Assembly: GCF_036250695.1 (NCBI RefSeq)
Contig: NZ_CP109427.1
Location: 1,612,001-1,676,000 of the forward strand
Direction of reading: 5' to 3'
From: Streptomyces sp. NBC_01497
Lineage (GTDB): Bacteria > Actinomycetota > Actinomycetes > Streptomycetales > Streptomycetaceae
DNA: 64,000 bases
The notes below the pieces were generated by a model. The model worked only from the letters and a program-made list of their open reading frames with translations, did not search any database and was not told the DNA's origin. The number at the start of each line of letters is the position of its first letter. Position 1 is the first letter of the stretch. A program made the position numbers and the translations under genes. Positions 17,841 to 26,290 of the stretch are shown here, piece after piece.

Positions 17841-18800
17841 TCAGCTGTGCGGCGGCTCCTGCGCCACCAGCCGCTCCAGTACCTCCTGGAAGTCCTCCCC
17901 CACCACGACCCGCAGGCCGTCGCCGTCCTCGTCCTTCTCGCTCAGCTGTGTGATCGTGCCACCCCGCCACCAGTAGACGTACGGGCTGATCGAACCCGGC
18001 GTGTCCTCGTACCCGGACGCCGCGAACATCGCCATGCCCGTCAGGGACGGGAGCACGCTCGCGTCGCGGATGACGTGGAAGGCCAGCTGGTGGCGGAACG
18101 GCATCGCGACGAGCGCGCCGTCCGCCGTGAGCCGCTGCCCGGTCGTCTGCCGGATCAGGGCCTCCAGCGCCAGGACGCGGCTCGCCGTGTAGAAGGAGTC
18201 GCCGACGACGACCTCGAAGCGCATGCCGTTGTCGTCCTTGACCGTCTCGCGGCCCTCGACCGGCAGCTCCCGCAGGTTGTCCATGGCACGCTCGCGCAGC
18301 TGCTCCGTCTCGCCGAGCCGGCCGAGCGCCTCGTCGGTCAGCATCATCACGGATTCCGGCAGGTCGAGGGCCAGCAGCTCGTACAGCCCCGGCGCCACGG
18401 ACCGGGCATAGCCGAAGTTCTCCGCGTCCAGCCCCTCGCCGCTGATCACCCGCGGGTAGAGCTGCGCCCTGATCTGGGCGGGCGCCAGGGTGTCCAGCGC
18501 CGAGGGCCCGTCCACCGTGCGCAGCACCATCTCGGCGTGCCGCCTGGCCAGCTCTCCCCAGGCCCGGGGGCCGCGGTCGTCGTTGTGGCAGACGGCGGCG
18601 AGGTTGCCGAGGCCGAACTGCCGGCCCGCGTTGTCCACGACGGCCGCCTCGTACAGCGTCACCTCAAGGCCGTGCTCCGCGAACGCCTGACGCACCTGGG
18701 CACGAAAGTACGCGGCCTCGTCGACGGAGAAGAACGAGAACGCCCGGTCGCGGGGGGTGTCGCGCGGGTCACGCCGTGGTCCGCGCCGGAACAGCCGCAC
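17841..18800 (-). CDS. Conserved protein of unknown function
   Basis: This 319-residue, apparently cytosolic protein has no domain I recognise. It has a basic N-terminus (MRLFRRGPRRDPRDTPRDR), a segment AYFRAQVRQAFAEHGLEVTLYEAAVVD that begins a mixed alpha/beta protein, and a C-terminal part with VYWWRGGTITQLSEKDEDGDGL. Codon use is typical of the neighbours, so it is a real gene. The GTG start is supported by GGAGG about 9 nt upstream. It stands alone on its strand, with 305 bp upstream. Confidence 0.75.
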   Translation of the reverse strand: MRLFRRGPRRDPRDTPRDRAFSFFSVDEAAYFRAQVRQAFAEHGLEVTLYEAAVVDNAGRQFGLGNLAAVCHNDDRGPRAWGELARRHAEMVLRTVDGPSALDTLAPAQIRAQLYPRVISGEGLDAENFGYARSVAPGLYELLALDLPESVMMLTDEALGRLGETEQLRERAMDNLRELPVEGRETVKDDNGMRFEVVVGDSFYTASRVLALEALIRQTTGQRLTADGALVAMPFRHQLAFHVIRDASVLPSLTGMAMFAASGYEDTPGSISPYVYWWRGGTITQLSEKDEDGDGLRVVVGEDFQEVLERLVAQEPPHS

Positions 18801-19105
18801 GCCGTGTCGCCTCCGTCCCTTGCGTCCTGCGCCTCTGCGTCCGCTCCCGCATCTGTGCCTTCCGCATCCGTGCCGTGTTCCGGTGCCGTCCCGCCGGGCG
18901 GTGCTCGCCGGGTGGCGGTTCTCCGCCGGTCGGTGGTCTCCCTGCCCTTTCGATGCTATGCCCAGTCCCGCGACACGCCGGAATCCGTTTCCTTACCGGT
19001 ATCCACCGTGTCCTCGCCGGGATCGCGGGAGCCTGCCGGATCCCTCAGCGGCATCCGCGCGTTCGTGGCCGCGTTCACGCCAGGTCGGAAGCGGTATGCG
19101 GCGGC
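18801..19105. other. Intergenic region
   Basis: This 305-bp stretch lies between two minus-strand genes: upstream of the conserved hypothetical gene and downstream of the P-loop kinase gene. I see no gene or clear hairpin in it. Confidence 0.4.
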
Positions 19106-19816
19106 TCACCGCTCGCGTCCGCGGCCCTCCGCGTCCGGGCCGGGGTCCCCGGCATCCGGCTCCGGCGACGGGAACAGGTCCCCCGCCACGACCACGTCGG
19201 CCCGGTCCCGGCCCGCCTCGACGAGCCGCGCGTTCGCCTCGTCCGAGCGCGCCACCCACCGCTCGGCGAAGGAGCGCTCCTTCCCGAACCGCACATGCCG
19301 CTCGACCAGCCGCGCCACCCGTGCCTCCCGGTCCGGGTCGAGGAACCACACCTCGTCCAGCAGGGCGCGTACGGGCGCCCACGCCGCGTCGTCGTGCAGC
19401 AGGTAGTTGCCCTCGGTGACCACGAGCGGCACGCCGTACGGTACGGCGACGCTGCCCGCGACGGCCTCCTCCAGTGACCGCTCGAAGGCGGGCGCGTACA
19501 CCACCTCGCCCGGCCGGGGCGCGCGCAGCCGCGCGAGCAGCGCCGCGTATCCGGCCGCGTCGAACGTGTCGGGCGCGCCCTTGCGTTCCGCCCTGCCGAG
19601 CCGCGTCAGCTCGGCCTGCGCGAGATGGAAGCCGTCCATGGGCACGAGGACGGCCGTACCCGCCCCGTACCGCTCCTCCAGCGCGTCGGCCAGTCGCCGT
19701 GCGAGCGTCGACTTCCCCGCGCCCGGTGCCCCCGCGATACCGAGCAGTGCCCGGCGGCCGGGGGTGACCAGAGCGTGGGCGCGGGCGACGAGCCCGTCGA
19801 ACCGGTGTGCGTCCAT
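19106..19816 (-). CDS. P-loop nucleoside/nucleotide kinase-like protein
   Basis: This 236-residue protein belongs to the uridine kinase/phosphoribulokinase-like P-loop family. The Walker A is GAPGAGKS (29-36), followed by VPMDGFHLA, a segment typical of this group where Asp contacts the substrate hydroxyl. VVTEGNYLL and the lid-like RHVRFGKERSFAERW follow. Pantothenate kinase and YFH7-like kinases share this pattern, so the substrate is not defined. No Shine-Dalgarno is present; CACAAT on the minus strand (19824-19829) is 7 nt upstream of the ATG, suggesting a leaderless mRNA. Confidence 0.82.
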   Translation of the reverse strand: MDAHRFDGLVARAHALVTPGRRALLGIAGAPGAGKSTLARRLADALEERYGAGTAVLVPMDGFHLAQAELTRLGRAERKGAPDTFDAAGYAALLARLRAPRPGEVVYAPAFERSLEEAVAGSVAVPYGVPLVVTEGNYLLHDDAAWAPVRALLDEVWFLDPDREARVARLVERHVRFGKERSFAERWVARSDEANARLVEAGRDRADVVVAGDLFPSPEPDAGDPGPDAEGRGRER

Positions 19817-20027
19817 GTCCGCGATTGTGACGGAGGCGGCCCGGACCCCGGCGGTGCGGGGGGCTGCTCGACTCCGCGACCCGCGATCTGAAAAGCTCTC
19901 CGCGAGGACTCCCTTCTCCCGCGCCGGCCACGCCGCCGAGCGCCCCGGCCGGACCGCCGTGCGCGGGCCCGAGCGGCAGCGGGGTCCGCACGGCGAACAG
20001 GGCACGAAGGTACGAAGGGTCCCGGGT

Positions 20028-22520
20028 ATGAGCCTGGCGCAACTGCATTACACCTCGGCCCCCGAGGGCGGCTCCGACGCGCCCGGCCCACGGTTCACCG
20101 CCGTGGCACCCGGCGTGTCGCACGCCGTCCTGAAGGAGGTGGAGGCGCTGCTCGCGTACGAGCCGCCGCGGGACGCGCCACCGCATCCGTCCACGGCCGA
20201 ACTGGCCGCCTTCCCCAGGACCTTGAGTCACAGTCTGCTGTCGGACGGCAGTCGTCTGCTGGCCCGATCGGTGTGCACCGGGGTGGATCACACCGGGCGC
20301 TGGTGTGCCTTCCACACCCATGCGGTGGTCATCCCGCCGGGCGATGGACTCCCGGGCGGGGCCCTGCCGTTCGCCGCGTGGGAGGACCCGCAGTGGGCCG
20401 ACACGGCGCCGCTGGACGGCCGCATCGCGCCGCTGGCCGCGTTCCGGCCCTCCCCGGTGGCCGGGGGGCCGCTCGGCACCGGCGCGCTGACGGCCTTCGC
20501 CACCGTCAGGGCCGGGCGGCTCGCGGACTTCCTCGCCGCCGTAAGGGAGTTGTGCGAGGGGCGCCGCGCGCACACGGGCGGGCCGGCGGGACGGCTGTCG
20601 CGGCTGTTCCTGGTGGAGCGGGACAGCTCGGATGTGGCGCGCTGGCTCGCACTGGCGTCGGCCGCACTGCCGAGGGCGTACGCGGAGCGGCTGACGTTCA
20701 CCACGTACACCCGGCGCCCGGGGCCCGCGCCGCAGCAGGTCGTCGGCGTACTGCCGCAGGACGCGGCGGCGCTGACGGGCCGCAGGGCCCAGGACGGCGG
20801 CGGGTCCCTGATATTCGACGGCACGCCGGGCAGCGGCCCCGCCGAGGGCGCCGACCCCACCGACACGACCGTCACCTGGGCCGCCACCGCCGCGCGGATC
20901 TGGTTGTCCGGCGCGCCGGAGGTCTTCGAGTCGGCGGACGCCCTGCCCGACGGCCGGCTCTCAGCGGGCGCCCTCGCCTGCGCCGCGCTCGCCGGCGGTG
21001 TCCTCCTCGGTCCCGACGCCCGCGCCGAGGCGGCCGCCTGGGCGCGGATGCACGCCCGCACCCTGGACGCTGCCCTGGTGGACCGGGTCGTGGCGGCGCT
21101 GTGCGCCCCGGCGGGTGAACACACGGCCAGCGAGGCGGGCGCGCTGGCCCGGCTGCTCGGCGCGCTCGGCATGACGGCCGCCGCCGGGACGACGGCGCCC
21201 CTGGGCGCCCTGGTGCTCACGCTGGCCGTGCGGATGCCGTCCGCGGTGCCCGAGCTGCCGGTGGCACGCCTGGCCGCGCTGCCCGCGGCGCTCAAGGACC
21301 GGCTCGCCGACGAGCTGGCGGAGGAGCTGCGGGCCGGGGTCGCGAGCGGCGGCGCTGCCGACGTCGCGGGCCCGCCGACGCTGCTGCGGGTGGCGGGCGT
21401 GCTCGGGGTGGACTGCGCGGACCTGCTGCCTGGCGTGGCGGGCAAGCTGGCGGGTGCGCTGCTCGCCGACCCGGAGGGCGCCTGGGGACCGGCCGTGGAG
21501 GCGGTGCTCGACGAGCAGTTCGAGCTGCGGACAGAGCTGCTGAGCGCGCTCGACGACCGGGCGGCGGACGACCCGGTCAACGCGGCCCGGCTGGCGGCGA
21601 CGGCCCCGCTGGAGCTGACGGGCGTTCAGGCGCTGCCGCATCTGCGGATGTGCGCGGGTGCGCCCTGGCTGCCAGGGCCGGACGGGGACCGGGTCGGCGC
21701 GCTGAACGCGGCGCTGCGCGCTTCCGGCGTCTCGCCGCTCGCGGAGCCCCTGGTGCTGCGGACGGCGGTGCGGCTGGTGTGGGGCGAGGGGCTCCCGACG
21801 GCCGCCGAGGCGCGTCGGATGCTGGACGGGACGGGCTCCGACGCGCACCGCGTGGCGGGCACCTGGCAGGTCCTGGTGCGCGCGGCCCTGGAGGCACCGG
21901 CCGCCGACGACCAGGCCCCGGCGCTCGCCCCCGACCTGCTGCGCTGTTTCCCCGACACGCTCCGCCCCGGGCCGCGCTGCGCGCTGGGGCTGCTGGAGTT
22001 CGCGGGGGCGCTGGCGGCGGGCCGGGCGCCCGCGCCCTGGGTGGAGCGGGCCTTGTCGCTGCGCGAGGCAGCGGAGCGGCACGAGCCGGTCGCACCGGCC
22101 GTGCTGGAGCGGCTCGCCTCGACGCTGGCATGCCGGCTGCTGTCCGAGGACCGTCCCGACGGAGAGCTGTACGCGCTGATCCACCGCGGGGACCCGGCCC
22201 TGCTCGCCGCGTACGCGGCCATGGCGCGCACGGACCGGGTACGGGCCCGGCTGCGGAGCGTCCCCTCGTACACGGCGGACTGTTTCGTCGCCTGGACCTC
22301 ACTGCCCGGCGCCACGCGCGCGTGGGACGAGACGCGGACGACGCTGCTGGAGAAGGTGGCACGGCCGGCCGTGCGGGCGCTGCCCGCGGCCGATCTGGCG
22401 GCCCTGGAGCAGTATCTCGAAGGCGCGGGCGCGCACCGTGCGGAGGAGTTCCGCGTCTGGCAGCGGGAGTCCGCGCTCAGCCGGCTCGGCCGCCGGCTCG
22501 GCGGGCTCGGCCGGCGCTGA
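20028..22520 (+). CDS. GTPase-associated protein 1 (GAP1)-related protein
   Basis: This 830-residue protein opens MSLAQLHYTSAPEGG and continues TAVAPGVSHAVLKEVEALLAYEPPRDAPP and SHSLLSDGSRLLARSV. I recognise this as the N-terminal domain of GTPase-associated-protein-1-related proteins, which Aravind and colleagues placed in NTPase-dependent conflict systems. The remainder is Ala/Leu-rich and helical with no catalytic motif I can see. In described systems it lies next to a GTPase, but here the flanking genes are a kinase and msrB, both on the opposite strand. GAAGGG 8 nt before the ATG supports the start. A strong terminator follows. Confidence 0.72.
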   Translation: MSLAQLHYTSAPEGGSDAPGPRFTAVAPGVSHAVLKEVEALLAYEPPRDAPPHPSTAELAAFPRTLSHSLLSDGSRLLARSVCTGVDHTGRWCAFHTHAVVIPPGDGLPGGALPFAAWEDPQWADTAPLDGRIAPLAAFRPSPVAGGPLGTGALTAFATVRAGRLADFLAAVRELCEGRRAHTGGPAGRLSRLFLVERDSSDVARWLALASAALPRAYAERLTFTTYTRRPGPAPQQVVGVLPQDAAALTGRRAQDGGGSLIFDGTPGSGPAEGADPTDTTVTWAATAARIWLSGAPEVFESADALPDGRLSAGALACAALAGGVLLGPDARAEAAAWARMHARTLDAALVDRVVAALCAPAGEHTASEAGALARLLGALGMTAAAGTTAPLGALVLTLAVRMPSAVPELPVARLAALPAALKDRLADELAEELRAGVASGGAADVAGPPTLLRVAGVLGVDCADLLPGVAGKLAGALLADPEGAWGPAVEAVLDEQFELRTELLSALDDRAADDPVNAARLAATAPLELTGVQALPHLRMCAGAPWLPGPDGDRVGALNAALRASGVSPLAEPLVLRTAVRLVWGEGLPTAAEARRMLDGTGSDAHRVAGTWQVLVRAALEAPAADDQAPALAPDLLRCFPDTLRPGPRCALGLLEFAGALAAGRAPAPWVERALSLREAAERHEPVAPAVLERLASTLACRLLSEDRPDGELYALIHRGDPALLAAYAAMARTDRVRARLRSVPSYTADCFVAWTSLPGATRAWDETRTTLLEKVARPAVRALPAADLAALEQYLEGAGAHRAEEFRVWQRESALSRLGRRLGGLGRR

Positions 22521-22857
22521 GCGGCCGCTCCGGGGCCCGGGACCGCCGTGGAAGCGGCAGGTCCACAGGTCCGAAGCCCTGGACCGGCCGGGGCGACGGC
22601 ACGCCGAGCGGGTGGCCGTGGTCCCGTCAGGGAGCCGCGACGGGCCGGCAGGTAGCGGCACGCGCACCGCACACGACCGGGCGGGGCCGTGTGGGGCGAG
22701 CGCGCGACGACGTATCCGCGCCGCCCCCGGCCGTCCTGACGCCTCTCGTCGCGCGCCCGCCCGTTCCCGACCCGCGCACGGCGAGGGGCCGTCCCCTCGA
22801 AAGAGGACGGCCCCTCGTGCGGCGGCCGGACGCGCGCGACGCGCGTCCGGCTCCCGC
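22521..22857. other. Convergent intergenic region
   Basis: This 337-bp gap lies between the converging GAP1-related and msrB genes. Apart from the terminator at 22782-22817, I see nothing recognisable in it. Confidence 0.5.
22782..22817. terminator. Bidirectional hairpin terminator
   Basis: CGAGGGGCCGTCC (22782-22794) pairs perfectly with GGACGGCCCCTCG (22805-22817) across a 10-nt loop. It lies between two converging genes (GAP1-related, msrB) and probably stops transcription from both sides. Confidence 0.8.
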
Positions 22858-23283
22858 TCAGCTCCCGTCGGGCGTGAGCTTCAGCGAGATGCTGTTGATG
22901 CAGTAGCGCAGGTCCGTCGGGGTGGCGTACCCCTCGCCCTTGAAGACGTGCCCCAGGTGCGATCCGCAGTCGGAGCACCGCACCTCGGTACGGACCATGC
23001 CGTACGAGTTGTCGTCGATCAGCTCCACGGCGTCGCTGTCCTTCGGGTCGAAGAACGACGGCCAGCCGCAGTGCGACTCGAACTTCGTGTCGGAGCGGAA
23101 CAGCTCGGCTCCGCATGCCCGGCAGGAATAGACACCCTCGGTCTTGGTGTCCGTGTACTCACCGGTGAAGGCCGGCTCGGTGGCCGCTTCGCGCAGCACC
23201 GCGTACTCCTTGTCGGACAACTCCGAACGCCACTGCTCGTCCGGCTTGACGACGTCGTATGCCTTCTTGATTCCGGATGCCAC
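22858..23283 (-). CDS. msrB: Peptide-methionine (R)-S-oxide reductase MsrB
   Basis: This 141-residue enzyme reduces methionine-R-sulfoxide in proteins. The catalytic Cys128 is in RYCINSISL. Two zinc-binding pairs are visible: Cys54/Cys57 (SCRAC) and Cys103/Cys106 (CSDC). HCGWPSF (71-77) and GHVF complete the family pattern. The GTG start has AAGGGAGA upstream. It begins only 11 bp after the murC stop, so the two form an operon. The two genes are often neighbours in Streptomyces. Confidence 0.96.
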   Translation of the reverse strand: MASGIKKAYDVVKPDEQWRSELSDKEYAVLREAATEPAFTGEYTDTKTEGVYSCRACGAELFRSDTKFESHCGWPSFFDPKDSDAVELIDDNSYGMVRTEVRCSDCGSHLGHVFKGEGYATPTDLRYCINSISLKLTPDGS

Positions 23284-23294
23284 GGAGTCTCCCT

Positions 23295-24707
23295 TCAGTC
23301 GGTGAGGCGGGCGAGGATGCGCGGACCGAGGTCCGTGACGTCACCCGCCCCCATGGTGAGAACGAGGTCGCCACCCCCTGTCATTCCCGCCACCAGGTCC
23401 GCCACCGTGTCCTTGTCGTGCACCTCTGTGACCTGCGCTCCCGCCGCCCGCGCCGCGTCCGCGACCAGGGCGCTGGTGACACCGGGCAGCGGGTCCTCAC
23501 GCGCCGGGTAGATGTCCAGGACCGCGGACGCGTCGGCGAGCGCCAGTGCCTCGCCCATCTCCCGGCCGAGTTCCTGCGTACGGGAGAAGAGGTGGGGCTG
23601 GAAGACGACGACGAGCCGCGCCCCGTCGGGCAGTGCCGTGCGCATCGCCTCCAGGTCGGCGGTCATCTCCGTCGGGTGGTGCGCGTACGAGTCGACGACG
23701 CGCACCCCGCCGGCCTCGCCCTTGAGCTGGAGGCGGCGGCCGACCCCGGTGTAGGAGCCGAGCGCCGACGCCAGGCCCTCGGCGGGAACGCCGAGCGCGC
23801 TGCCCGCGACGAGCGCGGCGACCGCGTTGGTGGCGTAGTGGCGGCCGGGCACGGACACCCCGAAGGCCAGCTCGGCGCCGTCCATGAGGACGGTGACCCG
23901 GCTCGTCAGCCCGTCCGCTTCGATGGAGAGGATGCGCACGTCGGCGTCGTCGGCGAGTCCGTAGGTGACGATGCGCGGCGCGGCGGTCCCGCCCGCCTCC
24001 CGGATCCGCCGGGTCAGCTCGACGGCGCCCGCCTGGTCGGCGGAGATCACCAGCGTGCCGCCCGGGACGATCTTGGCGGCGAACTTCTGGAAGGATTCGT
24101 GGATCTCGTCCATCGACGCGTAGTTCGCGTGGTGGTCGAGTTCCGCGTTGAGGACGATCGCGACCTCGGGGTCGTACTTCTGGAAGCTCCGGTCGCTCTC
24201 GTCCGCCTCGGCCACGAAGATCTCGCCGTCGCCGTGGGACGCGTTGGTGCCGGGTCCGGAGAGGTCCCCGCCGATCGCGTACGACGGGTCGAGGCCGAGG
24301 CGGCCGAGTGCGACGGCCAGCATCGAGGTGGTGGTCGTCTTGCCGTGCGTACCGGCGACGGCGAGAGCCCGCCCGCCGGCCATCACCGAGGCCAGCGCGT
24401 CGGAGCGGTGCACCACGGGGACGGACAGCTCGGCGGCCCGCACCAGCTCCGGGTTGTCCGCGCGGATGGCGCTGGAGACGACGACACAGGTGGCGTCCTT
24501 CGCGAGGTGCGCGGCGTCGTGCCCGATGTGCACGGTCACGCCGAGCGCCCGCAGCGCGTCGGCGGTGGCCGACTCCTTGGCGTCGCTGCCCGCGACCTTG
24601 GCACCGCGCTGGGCGAGGATCTTCGCGATGCCCGACATGCCCGCACCGCCGATGCCGATGAAGTGCGGCCGTTCCATGGCGGCCGGGATGCCGGTGGCGG
24701 ATGCCAT
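23295..24707 (-). CDS. murC: UDP-N-acetylmuramate--L-alanine ligase MurC
   Basis: This 470-residue ligase adds L-Ala to UDP-MurNAc in the first step of the peptidoglycan peptide stem. The N-terminal Rossmann domain starts HFIGIGGAGMSGIA, the ATP loop is GTHGKTTTT (119-127), and the central domain shows EADESDRSF and NAELDHH. A C-terminal Mur ligase domain includes SYAHHPTEM and FQPHLFSRT. The ATG at 24707 has GGAGAGAC upstream; an internal ATG at codon 11 is less likely. It is the first gene of a murC-msrB operon and stands apart from the dcw cluster. Confidence 0.96.
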   Translation of the reverse strand: MASATGIPAAMERPHFIGIGGAGMSGIAKILAQRGAKVAGSDAKESATADALRALGVTVHIGHDAAHLAKDATCVVVSSAIRADNPELVRAAELSVPVVHRSDALASVMAGGRALAVAGTHGKTTTTSMLAVALGRLGLDPSYAIGGDLSGPGTNASHGDGEIFVAEADESDRSFQKYDPEVAIVLNAELDHHANYASMDEIHESFQKFAAKIVPGGTLVISADQAGAVELTRRIREAGGTAAPRIVTYGLADDADVRILSIEADGLTSRVTVLMDGAELAFGVSVPGRHYATNAVAALVAGSALGVPAEGLASALGSYTGVGRRLQLKGEAGGVRVVDSYAHHPTEMTADLEAMRTALPDGARLVVVFQPHLFSRTQELGREMGEALALADASAVLDIYPAREDPLPGVTSALVADAARAAGAQVTEVHDKDTVADLVAGMTGGGDLVLTMGAGDVTDLGPRILARLTD

Positions 24708-24772
24708 ACGTCTCTCCAGTACGGGGGGTCGCGCGAGGACCTGACAGGTCAGGTCATGGGTCGCGCCTCACC

Positions 24773-25243
24773 CTATTCGCTGTGCGCGAAGAGTTTGAGC
24801 ACCGGTACGCCGACCTGGTGCCGCGCCCGCGACGCCCAGTCGCGGTGGAAGAACTCCTCCACGTAGTGCGGTTCCGTCAGGACCACGACCTCGTCCGCCT
24901 TGGTGTCCTCGACGACGGCCTTCAGCCGGTCCAGCGGGGTCTGCTCGACGATCTGGCCGGTGGCCTCGGAGCCCGTGGCGCGCAGCGCCGTGATGGTGTG
25001 GGCGAGAGCGACCTCGGCGGGGTGTCTTGCCTCCCGGCCCTCCGGCTCCTCGCCCTCCTGCGCGGCCTCCCTGAGCTCGCCGAAGGCGACGTCGTCGATG
25101 GCGCGCAGCAGCACGTCGGCCTGGTCGCCGCGGGGCTGCATGAGCACCACGAAGGACACTTGCTGATCACCGTGGAGCGTCGTCACGAACTCCACGTCCT
25201 CGGGCGTCAGGGCCTTCTCGATCATCAGTACGCTCGTGAACAC
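24773..25243 (-). CDS. Conserved small protein, universal-stress-like
   Basis: This 156-residue protein is conserved next to murC in Streptomyces, as far as I recall, and has sometimes been mislabelled indole-3-glycerol phosphate synthase. The C-terminal half, VVEDTKADEVVVLTEPHYVEEFFHRDWASRARHQ-like, reads as an alternating beta-alpha pattern similar to a universal-stress-protein fold; that is a weak inference. The middle is acidic and charged (REAAQEGEEPEGREA). The ATG at 25243 is possible, but the Met at codon 7 could be the true start. No function is assigned. Confidence 0.7.
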   Translation of the reverse strand: MFTSVLMIEKALTPEDVEFVTTLHGDQQVSFVVLMQPRGDQADVLLRAIDDVAFGELREAAQEGEEPEGREARHPAEVALAHTITALRATGSEATGQIVEQTPLDRLKAVVEDTKADEVVVLTEPHYVEEFFHRDWASRARHQVGVPVLKLFAHSE

Positions 25244-25416
25244 GACAGGCGCCCTTCCGTCCGTCCTCGTGGACCGCAGCCGCGGCCCACTGCTGAAACC
25301 ATCCTTCCCCGCCGTGGCGGGGGATCGGATTTAGTCTGCCCAGCCGGAGCTAAGCGGAACGATAAATTCCGTCGGATGGTACCGAGCGGGTCTCGAAAAT
25401 CCGTTCCCCAGCTCCA

Positions 25417-26253
25417 CTACCCCTGATCGCGGGAGATCCACGGGGCATTCGACCGGGCGTACCTGCAGAACAGAAAACCGTCCTCCGCCAGCAGCGACAC
25501 CGGTTCGAACCGGGCGGGCACCTCGGGCCCCGGTCCGCCCGCGATGCGCTGCGCGCCGCCCGCCGCCAGCAGCGGCGCCAGCGTCAGGCACAGCTCGTCC
25601 AGCACCCCCGCCGCCACGAACTGGCCGAGCAGCCGGGGCCCGCCCTCCGTGAGCAGCCGGGTGTGGCCGCGCTCACCGAGCATCCGCACGGCCCGCGCCG
25701 GGTCCACGCCCGTGCCGTCCCCGGCGACCACCACGTCCGCGCCCGCCCGCTCGGCGGCCCGCAGCCGCTCGGAGGGCGCGGCGGCGCCCGTCAGCACCAG
25801 CGTCGGCGCGAGCGGTGAGGTGAAGAGCGGCAGCGAGAAGTCCAGGTCCGCACTGGCCGTGACCACGGCGATGGCGGGCGCGGCCCCCTGCCCCGCCGCG
25901 GCGCGCCGGGCCGCGAACGCCTCCCGGGCGCGGGCGGGCCGGTAGCCCTCCAGCCGTACGGTCTCCGCGCCGACGACGACGACATCCGTCAGCGCCCGCA
26001 GCACCCCGAAGACGCGCATGTCGGCGGCCGACGAGATGGTGCCCGAGCGGCCCTCGTGCTGCGCCGCGCCGTCCAGCGTCGCGACCATGTTCCCGCGCAG
26101 CCAGGGCCCGCCGTCCGCCCGCTCCGGGTAGGCGTAGGCGTCGGCGAGTTCGTCCAGCGTCCACTCCCGGTCGCCGTCCGGGGCGCCCGGACGAGGGACG
26201 GCCGTCGCCCCGGCCGCGGATGTCTGATCGGTCACAGGGAACAGGCGTCGCAT
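25417..26253 (-). CDS. Pyrimidine reductase family protein (RibD C-terminal domain)
   Basis: This 278-residue protein is a stand-alone RibD-C/dihydrofolate-reductase-like domain. The marks are NMVATLDGAAQHEGRSGTI near 55-73, then ADVVVAGDGTGVDP and the C-terminal LLTEGGPRLLGQ motif. It probably reduces a pyrimidine or related substrate with NADPH; riboflavin synthesis is possible, but no rib gene is near. Its ATG (26251-26253) shares bases with a plus-strand ATG. CAGACT on the minus strand (26261-26266) is 7 nt upstream, so it may be leaderless. It is divergent from zapE. Confidence 0.88.
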   Translation of the reverse strand: MRRLFPVTDQTSAAGATAVPRPGAPDGDREWTLDELADAYAYPERADGGPWLRGNMVATLDGAAQHEGRSGTISSAADMRVFGVLRALTDVVVVGAETVRLEGYRPARAREAFAARRAAAGQGAAPAIAVVTASADLDFSLPLFTSPLAPTLVLTGAAAPSERLRAAERAGADVVVAGDGTGVDPARAVRMLGERGHTRLLTEGGPRLLGQFVAAGVLDELCLTLAPLLAAGGAQRIAGGPGPEVPARFEPVSLLAEDGFLFCRYARSNAPWISRDQG

Positions 26254-26260
26254 GCGAAGC

Positions 26261-26290
26261 AGTCTGGTCGGACTCCTAGAGTTGAGCAAT
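26261..26290. promoter_or_regulatory. Compact bidirectional promoter, reductase/zapE
   Basis: The two divergent genes have start codons 37 bp apart. A minus-strand -10-like CAGACT (26261-26266) is 7 nt from the reductase ATG. A plus-strand TAGAGT (26277-26282) is 8 nt from the zapE GTG. There is no Shine-Dalgarno for either, so both transcripts may start at or within a few bases of the start codon. Confidence 0.45.

Noticed and set aside
25502..25511. GGTTCGAACC resembles a tRNA T-loop
   Set aside because: It lies in frame inside the RibD-C reductase gene and codes for part of ARFEPV; no acceptor or anticodon arms surround it.
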